From a virus: a DNA stretch of 26,680 nt. Position 1 is the stretch's first letter, and every line of letters begins with the position of its first letter. Of this stretch, positions 1-8,437 are shown piece by piece. The notes beneath the pieces were generated by a model, which saw only the letters and a list, made by a program, of their open reading frames with translations, was not told the origin of the DNA and did not search any database. The position numbers were made by a program, and so were the translations under genes. Location: IMG/VR virus record IMGVR_UViG_3300008113_000308, positions 1 to 26,680 of that record; one strand, written 5' to 3'.

Positions 1-141
1 TAATAGAGCATGCGTCACCATGCCAAATGACGCATTGTCAGATATATGCTGCGCCTTCCAAGCAGCATCAAACTCAGGAGCCGCGCTTGCGGTAAATGCA
101 CCTAAAGCAAGCAATATTAACCTGCCCCAAGCTATGTTCAT
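1..141 (-). CDS. Partial gene with N-terminal signal peptide, runs off left edge
   Basis: The frame is open from an ATG at 141 to the window edge (47 codons, no stop). The ATG overlaps the stop of the upstream gene as ATGA, which supports the start and suggests translational coupling; an AGG lies about 7 nt upstream. The N-terminus has one Arg, then a hydrophobic stretch (LILLALGAF) and a small-residue motif TASA-A at about residues 17-21, as in a signal peptidase I site. The mature part begins PEFDAAWKAQ. A secreted or envelope-directed protein encoded just after the adaptor genes could be a lysis, tail or exclusion protein. The visible part is too short to assign a function. Confidence 0.6.
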   Translation of the reverse strand, partial: MNIAWGRLILLALGAFTASAAPEFDAAWKAQHISDNASFGMVTHALL

Positions 142-878
142 CGTTGCACCTGCTGAGGAATTGGAGGCATTGCGTATGGCGCACCTGGCGACTTTAATGA
201 CTTGTCAAGTTGTAACCACAGGCGCATTCGCCACTCGTCATAAAATTGCTTCCAGAAAGCCCTGCTTGCAACTGAAGGATCATCAGTATTCTTCATGACC
301 AACATCATAGCTGCATAGGCACCAGCCATCTGCCTCAGTACGTCATCCGGCAAAAAGTCATACGAATTAGTGCCGTCTGCAGCAGGAACCGCTGGTATAC
401 CGCACCCGTGTATGATTAATGAGACAGACCCACCTGTATTATTGCCTGGGTAAACATTTAATCTATTGTTATCTGGCCTATACCAATAAAGAATAGATGC
501 CGCCGAGCTAGTAGTAGTAGTCTTGTAATTAAGATCGTTTGCTCTAACCGACTGCTCGCTGGCGTGCGATAACCTAGTTGTTGAGATGTAAACATCAGTT
601 GGATACCACAACTCACTATTGAGTGGAACAGTAGTCAGACTACCTGACGTTGATACACCATACGATCCGTTAGCTAATGTTATTGTATTAGTAACTGGGT
701 AAAACACACATGTTCGACATATGTTGGCTACACCGTCAAGAATATAAGTTCTGACTGTCGCATCACTTGTTATAGTTGTCCCGCCAGTGCCATTTGGCAA
801 TTGGCCTAGCGTTGAATTTGAAGATTCGTTTAAAAGCCTATAAGTTTCTTGGCGAATCGTGTCTATGGATATAGCCAT
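138..878 (-). CDS. Putative head-to-tail adaptor/connector protein, paralogue 2
   Basis: This 246-residue protein lies downstream of the capsid genes. Its start (TAATG, 878) overlaps the stop of the preceding gene and has an AAGGAGAG ribosome site. The layout resembles the upstream protein at 878-1528: an N-terminal helical part, a middle with a LNVYPGN motif followed by a beta segment ending GCGIP, and a C-terminal helical part ending in an aromatic and basic segment (FWKQFYDEWRMRL). The upstream protein has IKLYPSP, GYAIP and YYQSEYEKRM at the same relative places, so the two look like diverged paralogues. Position and fold pattern suggest a phage adaptor that sits under the portal. The family assignment is an inference. 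Confidence 0.5.
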   Translation of the reverse strand: MAISIDTIRQETYRLLNESSNSTLGQLPNGTGGTTITSDATVRTYILDGVANICRTCVFYPVTNTITLANGSYGVSTSGSLTTVPLNSELWYPTDVYISTTRLSHASEQSVRANDLNYKTTTTSSAASILYWYRPDNNRLNVYPGNNTGGSVSLIIHGCGIPAVPAADGTNSYDFLPDDVLRQMAGAYAAMMLVMKNTDDPSVASRAFWKQFYDEWRMRLWLQLDKSLKSPGAPYAMPPIPQQVQR

Positions 879-1528
879 TAAGTTGCTCTCCTTGCATAGG
901 TTGCAGCAAAACTTTCAACCATACCCATACGTTTTTCATATTCTGATTGGTAATACTGAATCATCTCAACGTCACGCTGTTGCATAGCTTTTTTAAACAG
1001 GACACCGTAAACAACGCAGTCGTGAGCTATGTCAGGCAATGGACATTCTTGTTGATCAGCTGGAGTCGTAGATGGCGTTCCATTAACTGTGTATGTCCAG
1101 ACATCTCCGGGAATAGCGTAACCCTCAATCATAATTCCTGACGGCGTACTTGCCGATGGAGATGGGTACAACTTAATTCTATTAGCACCAAAGATTAATG
1201 CATGAGTAGGAGTCGATGGCTGATCATTACGACGATAAACATCGTTATTGCCTTCATACCATTCAACTATCCGCATGCGCTTGTAGTTACCGTCAGTGTC
1301 TAACACCATGACGTTTTTAATTCTGTACAAGTCACTAGCGCAGTACTCGTCTGTTCCGTAGACAGTATCTAAATACCGACGACCAATGAAGCAGTCAGTT
1401 AACCTGGCTACGTCATTGGCCGTTTCGTTCACCAAGAGGTCAAGACCAAACGGATCTTGATCTAGGTCACCACTAAAATAATGCTGACCAAGAAGTCTGA
1501 CTTGCCGTTTGATCTCTGCCCTTGTCAT
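878..1528 (-). CDS. Putative head-to-tail adaptor/connector protein, paralogue 1
   Basis: I place the start at the ATG at 1528 (MTRAEIKRQ), 7 bp after the preceding stop; the longer frame to 1603 would overlap the upstream gene by 68 bp. That gives 216 residues. The N-terminus is helical (ETANDVARLTDCFIGRRYLD), as in phage adaptor proteins that bind the portal. The middle has RIKLYPSP, a beta segment GIMIEGYAIP, then a helical C-terminus (CVVYGVLFKKAMQQRDVEMIQYYQSEYEKRM). The order portal, scaffold, capsid, structural protein, adaptor, adaptor fits a short-tailed phage head-completion cluster. No enzymatic motif is seen. It is likely a virion protein; exact family not verified. Confidence 0.55.
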   Translation of the reverse strand: MTRAEIKRQVRLLGQHYFSGDLDQDPFGLDLLVNETANDVARLTDCFIGRRYLDTVYGTDEYCASDLYRIKNVMVLDTDGNYKRMRIVEWYEGNNDVYRRNDQPSTPTHALIFGANRIKLYPSPSASTPSGIMIEGYAIPGDVWTYTVNGTPSTTPADQQECPLPDIAHDCVVYGVLFKKAMQQRDVEMIQYYQSEYEKRMGMVESFAATYARRAT

Positions 1529-1535
1529 GTGCCTA

Positions 1536-2447
1536 TTATCCCACCATAGCGTTGTCACGTCCAAGGACAAGTGACGTCTTGCTAATAGCGACAGTGGACA
1601 CATTGGTGTTGCTTGTTGTGAAGTAATGTACTGCCCAGCGGAGCCAAGGACGAAGGCTCTGCGTCATAGGTGCAGACAGAATCTTCGTTTGTCCGTTGTT
1701 TGCAATTAGCCTCTGAACAACGGCACCAGTGGATGTACCAGTGACAACAAGTGCTACAGTAGGAGCAGCTAAAGTTGCAATTGTAAACGTAGTTTGCGAT
1801 GGCGCTGATTGCACAACATAAACCTGATCTACAACTGGAACACCAGCTCCGGCAAGTCCACCAACTGCACTAAACACAACGTTATCACCAACGGACAAGC
1901 CGTGTAGAGTCGTTGTAGTAAATGTGTTGTTAGACAATGCAACTGTTGTTGATAGAGACGCTACGCCACTTACAAGTGGAATGGCTCCAGAAACTGGAAC
2001 CCAAAGACCGCTAGGACCTGGGGTTGCTGCGCCATTGTCATAAGCTCCTTCCATGACAATGTATCCACCAGCAGCCTGTGGCCATGTGACTGTGGCGCCA
2101 GTAACCTGAGCACCAATAGAAACAGCACAGCGTGCGTACATATTCATGTACGACGTGTTGCCCCAAAGGGCTGGCTGATTGGTTACCGAGGATACTTCAT
2201 TACCTGCAATGAAGTTCGCAAACGAGGAGCTATCCATCCTAGAGTTGATAAACCCAGCTACATTTTTTGCATCCGAAGCCGCACGAAATGCAGCAACGTT
2301 TGCACCAGCAACTGCTCCAGCATTCAGGGTAATCGTACCTTGTGTGTTCGTCGGATCACCTGTTGGTGTGCTGTTGACAATTGTCATGACACCTGAACCA
2401 CTTGCTGCGGTCCAAGTCCAGTTAGACAGTTTAAGATCACGTGCCAT
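1536..2447 (-). CDS. Virion structural protein, possible capsid decoration/fibre protein
   Basis: This 303-residue protein follows the major capsid gene after 21 bp, with an AAGGTG ribosome site before the ATG at 2447. It is rich in Thr, Ser, Ala, Val and Gly and reads as mostly beta structure. Residues of about 165-235 (from VSGVASLSTTVALSNNTF through HGLSVGDNVVFSAVGG and VYVVQSAPSQTTFTI to GTSTGAVVQR) resemble a beta-sandwich insert with a GDxVxF signature that recurs in phage fibre and structural proteins. The flanking parts (WGNTSYMNMYARCAVSIG and LRPWLRWAVHYFTTSNTNVSTVAISKTSLVLGRDN) would form the host domain. Placement next to the capsid gene suggests a decoration or head-fibre role, which is inference. 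Confidence 0.5.
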   Translation of the reverse strand: MARDLKLSNWTWTAASGSGVMTIVNSTPTGDPTNTQGTITLNAGAVAGANVAAFRAASDAKNVAGFINSRMDSSSFANFIAGNEVSSVTNQPALWGNTSYMNMYARCAVSIGAQVTGATVTWPQAAGGYIVMEGAYDNGAATPGPSGLWVPVSGAIPLVSGVASLSTTVALSNNTFTTTTLHGLSVGDNVVFSAVGGLAGAGVPVVDQVYVVQSAPSQTTFTIATLAAPTVALVVTGTSTGAVVQRLIANNGQTKILSAPMTQSLRPWLRWAVHYFTTSNTNVSTVAISKTSLVLGRDNAMVG

Positions 2448-2468
2448 ATATTTTCACCTTTTCCTTTA

Positions 2469-3536
2469 TTACTGGCTTACGACCACGTCAATTCGACCAA
2501 TGGCGCGGTTGTGAGGAATCCACAAACCTACGCCCCAGTCAAACAGGACGTTATGCATGATTCCGTTTTCTGGCGAAAGCCCGAGGTACTTTGGCTTGAA
2601 CGGTTCAGACTGCCATCCAGTTACGTATCCAGTTCCATAACGAACTGCATAGATAGATGTCTGACGGTTTACTGTAGAAACAGTATTAATTGTTGCTGCA
2701 GTGCTTTGGGTTTGCGTGTTTGAAATTACTGGAGTTACACCGTCAGATTTACGACCAACAGTACGAATGGTTGCATTCTTGTACTTTTCGACTGGTCGGT
2801 CAAAGCTGTCCTGTGTAATGTCAAAACCAGCACCAATTCCCATCACGCGAATTGCCATTTCAATCTGACGCTTACAAAGTTCAGACATGTATAGCACTAC
2901 GCCGTCACCGTCTGGCGCATTCATGTTGTCAAACAGGTTCTGGATTTCAGCCATAAAACGGTTTGCACTACCGTTTCCGTAGGCAGAAACAAGAAGTCCA
3001 GATGTAGCGTTCGTTGAAAGGTCAGCCGAGGACGAAATAATCATTTCACCAGGGATGTCGTAATCAGACGCGTTTTTCAAGCGGTAGTTAAGACCTGGGA
3101 AACAATCTTGTGAATTGCCTGCGGCTGTCGATGACGGATCATTATTAATGAATTTGTCATTGAAATCATAGGCAAAGCCCTCTAGGAACATCTGAATCTG
3201 CGACTCAACTGGGTCGACGATTGCATTTGGCTGATCCAGAATGCGGCGGTCAACAGTCAGTTTGTTGCGCAGAATATAAAGCTGCTCTTCGTACGACTTT
3301 GGCTTTGACTTAAACGTCTGTGGTTCAGCGTTAAGGCCAGTCCAGTTGGGCGTAGGAATGTTTGCGTTGAGATAACGCATACCAGTCTGACGAAGTGATG
3401 GGTTGGTTGAGAGTGGAATATCCTTAAGCGCGTTCCACGTCTTATGCAGCGACTTCGTGATCTCTTTAACAAGAGGATCATTGGAAATTGCAGCATAGTC
3501 CGCAAGCGTAAGGGCTCCGTTAAAATCGATTGCCAT
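2469..3536 (-). CDS. Major capsid protein (HK97-fold type)
   Basis: This 355-residue protein is encoded right after the scaffold gene and before a structural protein, the usual place of the major head protein. It has an N-terminal helical arm, then a segment SYEEQLYILRNKLTVDRRILDQPNAIVDPVESQIQMFLEGFAYDFNDKFINND that matches the spine-helix region of phage coat proteins. A glycine- and asparagine-rich middle (about 150-190) and a beta-rich C-terminal half (AIYAVRYGTGYVTGWQSEPFKPKYLG) follow. An AGGTG site precedes the ATG. Length and organisation fit an HK97-fold coat protein with a separate scaffold. No protease gene is seen, so maturation may not need cleavage (inference). Confidence 0.85.
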   Translation of the reverse strand: MAIDFNGALTLADYAAISNDPLVKEITKSLHKTWNALKDIPLSTNPSLRQTGMRYLNANIPTPNWTGLNAEPQTFKSKPKSYEEQLYILRNKLTVDRRILDQPNAIVDPVESQIQMFLEGFAYDFNDKFINNDPSSTAAGNSQDCFPGLNYRLKNASDYDIPGEMIISSSADLSTNATSGLLVSAYGNGSANRFMAEIQNLFDNMNAPDGDGVVLYMSELCKRQIEMAIRVMGIGAGFDITQDSFDRPVEKYKNATIRTVGRKSDGVTPVISNTQTQSTAATINTVSTVNRQTSIYAVRYGTGYVTGWQSEPFKPKYLGLSPENGIMHNVLFDWGVGLWIPHNRAIGRIDVVVSQ

Positions 3537-3546
3537 ATTCTTTCAC

Positions 3547-4365
3547 CTACATTGAGTTTCGATTACGAGAGATACCTAAAAGTTGAGAGATTGTAGACAA
3601 TCCTTGACCTTGTTGTGGAGATACTGGGCGAGCTGCTGCTTGACCATTACTCATTGGGGTTGGGGCTGCCTGTCCCTGCAACTTTGTGGCAAGTTCTGGA
3701 ACTAGCTTTTTGGTCAGGGCTCTAATCTGTTGATCAACCGCCTGAGCTGCCTCAGTTGGACTCATACCAGACCGGACCAAACCTTGAACTAATTCAGGAG
3801 CTTGGTTAGCCAACGGGTACTGAGACATTGCTTGGGATTGCTCCTGTTGCAATAAATATGAGTTCACCTTTTGCATCTGCCGCTCGTAGCGTAACTTTGT
3901 CAGCTCCGCTTCTTGCTGCAGTTGTGCATTGTAAGGATCAATCACATTTGCGTCTTGCAGTTGTTGGTAGCGCTGCGCTATCTCTGCTTCCTCATTGGCT
4001 TGTTGTTGTGCCTCTAAGGCGGCTTGGATATCAGCTGCGCTGTTGTAGCCAAGTTGCTTGAATTCATCAATGACACCGCGCCAGTTGTCAAACTCATTGG
4101 AGAGTTGATCAGCTTGCTTAGCTCGTTCATTGACCTCGCGAAAACGCTCGTATGGAACATTGCCGGGCGTTTCTACACCAAGCAGATCGTTCAAATACGC
4201 GTCGTTGTCTACATCTAAACCGGCGTCTACGGCACCTATCGCCCCTTGTGCCTCTTGTCCAGAATCGGCGTTCTCCTGGATAAAGCCAGCGAATGCTTCG
4301 CGTAAACCACTGTCCGTCGCCCCCGCTGGTGAATCGGGAGTTGGCATCACCATCTCGTCAGACAT
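3547..4365 (-). CDS. Capsid assembly scaffolding protein
   Basis: This 272-residue, Gln/Glu/Ala-rich protein sits between portal and capsid genes. The N-terminal 90 residues are acidic (EAFAGFIQENADSGQEAQ, DAGLDVDNDAYLNDLLGVE). A long helical, coiled-coil-like middle follows (residues about 110-190, ALEAQQQANEEAEIAQRYQQLQ and LQQEAELTKLRYERQMQKVNSYLLQQEQ). The C-terminus ends in a short basic segment (SQLLGISRNRNSM), a feature that in phage scaffolds such as that of P22 contacts the coat protein. GAGGG lies 7 nt before the ATG. It probably directs procapsid assembly and then leaves or is degraded. Assignment rests on composition and gene order. Confidence 0.75.
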   Translation of the reverse strand: MSDEMVMPTPDSPAGATDSGLREAFAGFIQENADSGQEAQGAIGAVDAGLDVDNDAYLNDLLGVETPGNVPYERFREVNERAKQADQLSNEFDNWRGVIDEFKQLGYNSAADIQAALEAQQQANEEAEIAQRYQQLQDANVIDPYNAQLQQEAELTKLRYERQMQKVNSYLLQQEQSQAMSQYPLANQAPELVQGLVRSGMSPTEAAQAVDQQIRALTKKLVPELATKLQGQAAPTPMSNGQAAARPVSPQQGQGLSTISQLLGISRNRNSM

Positions 4366-4389
4366 TAAGTTTCCCTCAATCTACCACAA

Positions 4390-6576
4390 TTATTTATTGT
4401 TGCTACCATCAGGACGTGGTTTTTCCTGACTGTCTCCGCCACTAAGTTGTTTCATAATAACTTCGTGGCGCAAGTCTGCTAATTTCTGTGAAGCGTAATC
4501 GTCTTGCTTAGCACGGCTCTGAGCTTCAATTTTCTGCATGTCAGCTTCCTGTTTAGCTTGCTGCTTCTGCATGTCAATCTCAGCTTTTACCTGTTCAGCT
4601 TCAGGATCAAATGACTGTTTTGGCTGATTTTGTGCTGCAATCTGTTGCTGTTGCATTTCCATCATCTGTTGCTGCTGTTGTTCCATCTTCTGTTGCTGCA
4701 TTGCCAGATGTTCGAGGATCTGCGTTGTTTCCGGGAGTTGCAACATTTTCACAACAAGAGCGTTGGTATCTGGATCTGCAGGATCACCAAACAATCCCAT
4801 CTGTCGCAAGATAGAAATTTTTTGCATTCTCTGGTCTGGCGAATCTTCCTGTGTTGAACCAGGCACATACACAACTCTGTATTGACCACCATCCCGAATG
4901 GCCTCGAAATCGATAATGCCTTGTTGTACAGGGTCTTTAGGATTCATCTGGTCGTCTACGGAGCCCATGAAAGGAGCAACAGCAAACTGTTCAACGAGAG
5001 CGATTTCCCATTCTTTAATTTTTGCTGCACTAATTTCGATGTCTGCTCTGATGTAACTGTGCTGTGTGTTGTCAGCTCGCTGTAGCAAGCGAACAGATTC
5101 AGCTGGTGTGCCAGCTTGAGCCATTCCTTGGCTGACGTCATGAAGTCCTGCAATGTCAGCCATGTCCTTTTCAATAACTTGGAGAAACGGAAACAGATCC
5201 GCACTGATGCCCGGTGAACGCTGAATCTGCGGAGGATGCGTGCCGGTATCGTAATAGATTTTACGGAATTGCCTGTTCTTGTCGTCAATATCATCTCCAG
5301 TCACATTGAACGCGTCAGCACCGATACGTGACCTGCGCTCAATGACAACGTAGTCTTTGTTCTTCTCCATCTGTTCAACAGCGCGGCTGTAAATGCGGTT
5401 GTACGTCAGCTGAAGATGAGTAAGGTCGTAGCCTAAACTGTGTCCGTAAGGGGTTCCACTTCTGGGTTGCCAGCGCAATGGCACAAATGGAAACTCGTCT
5501 CGCTTATTGTATGGCCACACACCCGCGTACAGTAGTACGTCGTCAGTGGATACAATGTATCGACCTTTAGGGTATTGACTTGTAGGTTTCTCCCAATATT
5601 CGTAAACAATGGATGCGTGTCGCCGGTGGTCAGCTGCATTAAGCCTAGCCGACGTCGGTTGCACCCAGCCAAGTCCTGTTCCATTTGCACCTTCCAAGTA
5701 AGCGTCAACATATCCAGCTGTCTGCCCAGTTAAGGCATTCGCTTTTACTTTCTTACCAGCCTCACCGTAGTTGTCGACAAACCATGAAAGCGGCTTGATA
5801 GATGCGTGAATCATCCACCTGATCTGTTCGTCAGTCTGCGCGTGCGGATCAACATACACATTAAAACAGGGGATGATTTCCTCACACACATCACCAAGTG
5901 GTAGTTTTTCAAATCCTTGAATTTGTCCATCGATGCCCATGTATGGCATCACTTGCTCTGCTTTGCTATCCCACCATATCTTGACAAACGACGTACCTGT
6001 CACGCATGCCCAGCGGACGCGTTCTTTAAGTTGCGTCTCTCTACTAAACTTTCGTGTGTAGTGACCAGCAATGAAATTTGCTTCATCTGCAGCAGCTTGG
6101 TCACGCTCGTTGTATGACAATGGGACAGCACGAGCATCCGGACTAACCTGTGTTAGTTTGCCGACAACGCCGTCAATCAATGGCCTCATCTTATTCACAG
6201 TGATATATCTGTTACTCTCAGATGGGTCTTGTAGACTTGCTAGGTTGCGTGCTTGGCTATTAATCTTGTACCACTGGCGCCCCTCGAAAAATGCAAGGGC
6301 TTGCATCCATTCAAGTTCCATTTCGTGGCGTGTACGGTAAGCTTTTTCAAACTGATCGCGAACAAACTTATTGATCTTTGCTGATTCTTCGGGATCTTCG
6401 TCGGGAGAAACTTTCCAATCAGCCTTGTCATGATCAATGCCCATTTTGTCAGGGTCATTCAGTAACAAGCTTTCCACATCAAAACTGCCAGGCGTTCCGT
6501 AGTTGTCTGGCTTTTTCATAGCCATAACCTTGGGTTTCCCTGGCATTAAGTTACTCAGTATGTCCTGCAGTGCCAT
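4390..6576 (-). CDS. Portal protein
   Basis: This 728-residue protein has the make-up of a P22-like portal. An N-terminal segment includes FVRDQFEKAYRTRHEMELEWMQALAFFEGRQW. A core follows with IPCFNVYVDPHAQTDEQIRWMIH, PFVPLRWQPRSGTPYGHSLGYDLTHLQLTYNRIYSRAVEQMEKNKDYVV and a stem/crown region DVSQGMAQAGTPAESVRLLQRADNTQ. The C-terminus (about 620-715) is a Gln- and Met-rich coiled-coil tail (runs of QQQQ and KMEQQQQQMMEMQQQQ), as in portal barrels. It forms the dodecameric vertex ring through which DNA enters and leaves. Its ATG at 6576 overlaps the stop of a 43-codon gene as TGATG. It follows terminase and precedes scaffold, the normal order. Confidence 0.9.
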   Translation of the reverse strand: MALQDILSNLMPGKPKVMAMKKPDNYGTPGSFDVESLLLNDPDKMGIDHDKADWKVSPDEDPEESAKINKFVRDQFEKAYRTRHEMELEWMQALAFFEGRQWYKINSQARNLASLQDPSESNRYITVNKMRPLIDGVVGKLTQVSPDARAVPLSYNERDQAAADEANFIAGHYTRKFSRETQLKERVRWACVTGTSFVKIWWDSKAEQVMPYMGIDGQIQGFEKLPLGDVCEEIIPCFNVYVDPHAQTDEQIRWMIHASIKPLSWFVDNYGEAGKKVKANALTGQTAGYVDAYLEGANGTGLGWVQPTSARLNAADHRRHASIVYEYWEKPTSQYPKGRYIVSTDDVLLYAGVWPYNKRDEFPFVPLRWQPRSGTPYGHSLGYDLTHLQLTYNRIYSRAVEQMEKNKDYVVIERRSRIGADAFNVTGDDIDDKNRQFRKIYYDTGTHPPQIQRSPGISADLFPFLQVIEKDMADIAGLHDVSQGMAQAGTPAESVRLLQRADNTQHSYIRADIEISAAKIKEWEIALVEQFAVAPFMGSVDDQMNPKDPVQQGIIDFEAIRDGGQYRVVYVPGSTQEDSPDQRMQKISILRQMGLFGDPADPDTNALVVKMLQLPETTQILEHLAMQQQKMEQQQQQMMEMQQQQIAAQNQPKQSFDPEAEQVKAEIDMQKQQAKQEADMQKIEAQSRAKQDDYASQKLADLRHEVIMKQLSGGDSQEKPRPDGSNNK

Positions 6577-6707
6577 CAGATGTACCTATCCCCATAGGGC
6601 AAGAATGGTAGTTGTATACCTACTCCCGTTATTTGCTTCAATTGCAAGTATACGATAACTGTTAACGATAGGTTTATGATTCCCAAAAGTATGGCAATAT
6701 AGATCAT
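6576..6707 (-). CDS. Small single-span membrane protein between terminase and portal (43 aa)
   Basis: A 43-codon frame fills the gap between terminase and portal exactly. Its ATG (6707-6705) overlaps the terminase stop as ATGA, and its TGA (6578-6576) overlaps the portal ATG as TGATG. The product begins MIYIAILLGIINLSLTVIVY, a clear transmembrane helix, followed by a short tail LQLKQITGVGIQLPFLPYGDRYI. The perfect fit of both ends to its neighbours argues that it is translated. A small one-helix protein in a phage late operon could be a holin, a spanin partner or a membrane-anchored assembly factor; sequence alone does not decide. It is not similar to anything I recognise. Confidence 0.65.
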   Translation of the reverse strand: MIYIAILLGIINLSLTVIVYLQLKQITGVGIQLPFLPYGDRYI

Positions 6708-8437
6708 ACAAAGTCCTCTGGTGACTTTTTTGCAAGCCATGAAGGCTTGAACTTACCTTGCGACTGAACTTCATCACACGACACCGGGTACTCACGCCAC
6801 ATGACTCCGTATCTACAAGAGTCAAGAGCGTGGTCTGATTTAGTGCCGTTGTCGAGGTCTTCTGGATCACGCGGGTCTGCCATTGCAGCTTCTAGCTCAC
6901 GAATAAGGTTTGGGCACCCATTGCGCAAAATCCTAAACCGTGGTGTAACTGCTCCGTCGTTCATTCGAGTTGAAGCAAGCCACTCCTTGACTCGGCGCCA
7001 CCCAGCTTTACGATCCTTAACAGCCCTTACTGCTGGCATACCCTTACGCCACCAGACTTCGACAGGATATTCACCAATGCGCTGTGCCGGGTTATCTGGT
7101 GGGAATGTGTTGCCCCAGTCAAACGCGATAGCCTCAAGCCTTGTCTTCCATTCACCAGTGCGGCGCTCTGGGTCAACAGGTTCAGCCATTTTGAACTTTT
7201 CAAGCAATTCCAGTGCAGCCTCAGCCTGCTGACTGGAAACCATGCCTGCCTTATAGATCTCGCCAATAACGTACACGTTTTCGTGCTCGTCGCTACAGTA
7301 CAGATAAAACGCACATGGAGCGTTGGTACCAAAGTCGTGACTTGCCCAGTATCTCCACCAAGGCTTAAAGTCAATGGTGTCAACTACATGCCAAGGATTT
7401 CCCTTGTCATCATGCTGCTTAAATTCAGGGAAGAATCGTCCGCCAACACCAACGTCGTGCTGGCACTCACGCAGGAACGATATGAGGCCATACGTGTCAA
7501 TCTCTTGTTGACACACCTCCAGGTCCTTGTGCTTCCATGAAGGTGTGCCACTGGTAATCCTATAGCCCATGCGTCCATCTTCTTTTTCCACAGGCTCATA
7601 CCGAAGGTCGTTAATAGCTGGGACAATTGGGCTCTGTACGCGATTCTGCAACATGTCTAGCTCACCAGACAGCACTTGAGACATAACACTGTTGGCGTGA
7701 ATGCGGTTCTGAACAAATACAACAGCGCAATCATTTGACTTAGCTGGCAAAATTGTTTGCGTGATCGTTGCTACTTTTTTCTCGACTCGATTAACTGAGT
7801 CATCCAATTCATCAATGTCGTCCAAGATGATGAAATCTGGACGAAGATGGTCCAGCTTAACACCACGAGCACCAGTATCGAGCCCAAAAGCAAGAACATT
7901 AAACCCGTTAGCAGTCCTAAGCTTTGACGCATTCCAGCCTTTAGAAAAGCCATACTTGTTCATAGCCCTTTCAATACCACAGCGTTCCATTGCGTTGGCG
8001 ATGTCAGTGACGTGGCGGTCAGCTGCTTCTTGCGTACTACACACATACAACAGGAACCTGCGGGTACCTTTAACTGCAATGCGTGCTGATATAAGTTCCA
8101 TGGTTGTGCTTTTCCCACCACCACGAAACCAACACTCAATAAGCGCTGGTGGAGTTATGCCTTGCTCGAGACTTTCAGCCCACTCCCATGCGCGTTTATG
8201 ATGCGGTGCGAGCTCTGATGACGCCGCGTGTGGAGCAAACGTTTTGAGCCAAGTCAAGTAGTCTAGTTCTGATCCGTTAATTTTAAATGCCTTCCCACTG
8301 TCGTAGTCACCAGTCTCTATAACTTCTTTCAACCTGGCGTCCATTGCTTCAAGCAAAGCATGTGTCAATGGTTTATCCGGACGAGCAAATTGCTTAAATT
8401 TCTTTGGAGTCATCTTCTCCAAATCACGCAGATTCAT
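6704..8437 (-). CDS. terL: Terminase large subunit (ATPase and nuclease)
   Basis: This is the packaging motor protein, 577 residues. The N-terminal ATPase carries a Walker A motif RGGGKST (105-111) and a Walker B motif IILDDIDE (203-210). The C-terminal RNase H-like nuclease domain shows the acidic residues expected: HDFGT (D368), IAFDWGNT (D440) and KSDHALDSCRYG (D535, H536, D539). GGAGGT lies 6 nt before the ATG at 8437, which overlaps the end of the small-subunit candidate by 14 bp. It would use ATP to thread DNA through the portal encoded downstream and cut the concatemer. All key residues are present, so the gene looks intact. Confidence 0.93.
   Translation of the reverse strand: MNLRDLEKMTPKKFKQFARPDKPLTHALLEAMDARLKEVIETGDYDSGKAFKINGSELDYLTWLKTFAPHAASSELAPHHKRAWEWAESLEQGITPPALIECWFRGGGKSTTMELISARIAVKGTRRFLLYVCSTQEAADRHVTDIANAMERCGIERAMNKYGFSKGWNASKLRTANGFNVLAFGLDTGARGVKLDHLRPDFIILDDIDELDDSVNRVEKKVATITQTILPAKSNDCAVVFVQNRIHANSVMSQVLSGELDMLQNRVQSPIVPAINDLRYEPVEKEDGRMGYRITSGTPSWKHKDLEVCQQEIDTYGLISFLRECQHDVGVGGRFFPEFKQHDDKGNPWHVVDTIDFKPWWRYWASHDFGTNAPCAFYLYCSDEHENVYVIGEIYKAGMVSSQQAEAALELLEKFKMAEPVDPERRTGEWKTRLEAIAFDWGNTFPPDNPAQRIGEYPVEVWWRKGMPAVRAVKDRKAGWRRVKEWLASTRMNDGAVTPRFRILRNGCPNLIRELEAAMADPRDPEDLDNGTKSDHALDSCRYGVMWREYPVSCDEVQSQGKFKPSWLAKKSPEDFV

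Noticed and set aside
20-298. Plus-strand 92-codon frame at the left edge
   Set aside because: It is antisense to the adaptor gene and to the signal-peptide gene, which have matching overlaps and ribosome sites.
1536-2447. Diversity-generating retroelement target
   Set aside because: No reverse transcriptase and no second template copy of the beta-rich region were seen in the window.
6645-6655. GCAAGTATA word between terminase and portal as a regulatory site
   Set aside because: It lies inside the coding frame of the 43-codon gene with no other promoter unit features around it; likely chance.
6586-6870. Minus-strand 94-codon frame over the terminase end
   Set aside because: It overlaps terminase in another frame with no start signal; the 43-codon frame with overlaps at both ends explains the gap better.
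7761-8201. Plus-strand 146-codon frame opposite terminase
   Set aside because: It lies entirely antisense to the terminase ATPase domain, with Ser/Arg-rich shadow composition and no ribosome site.
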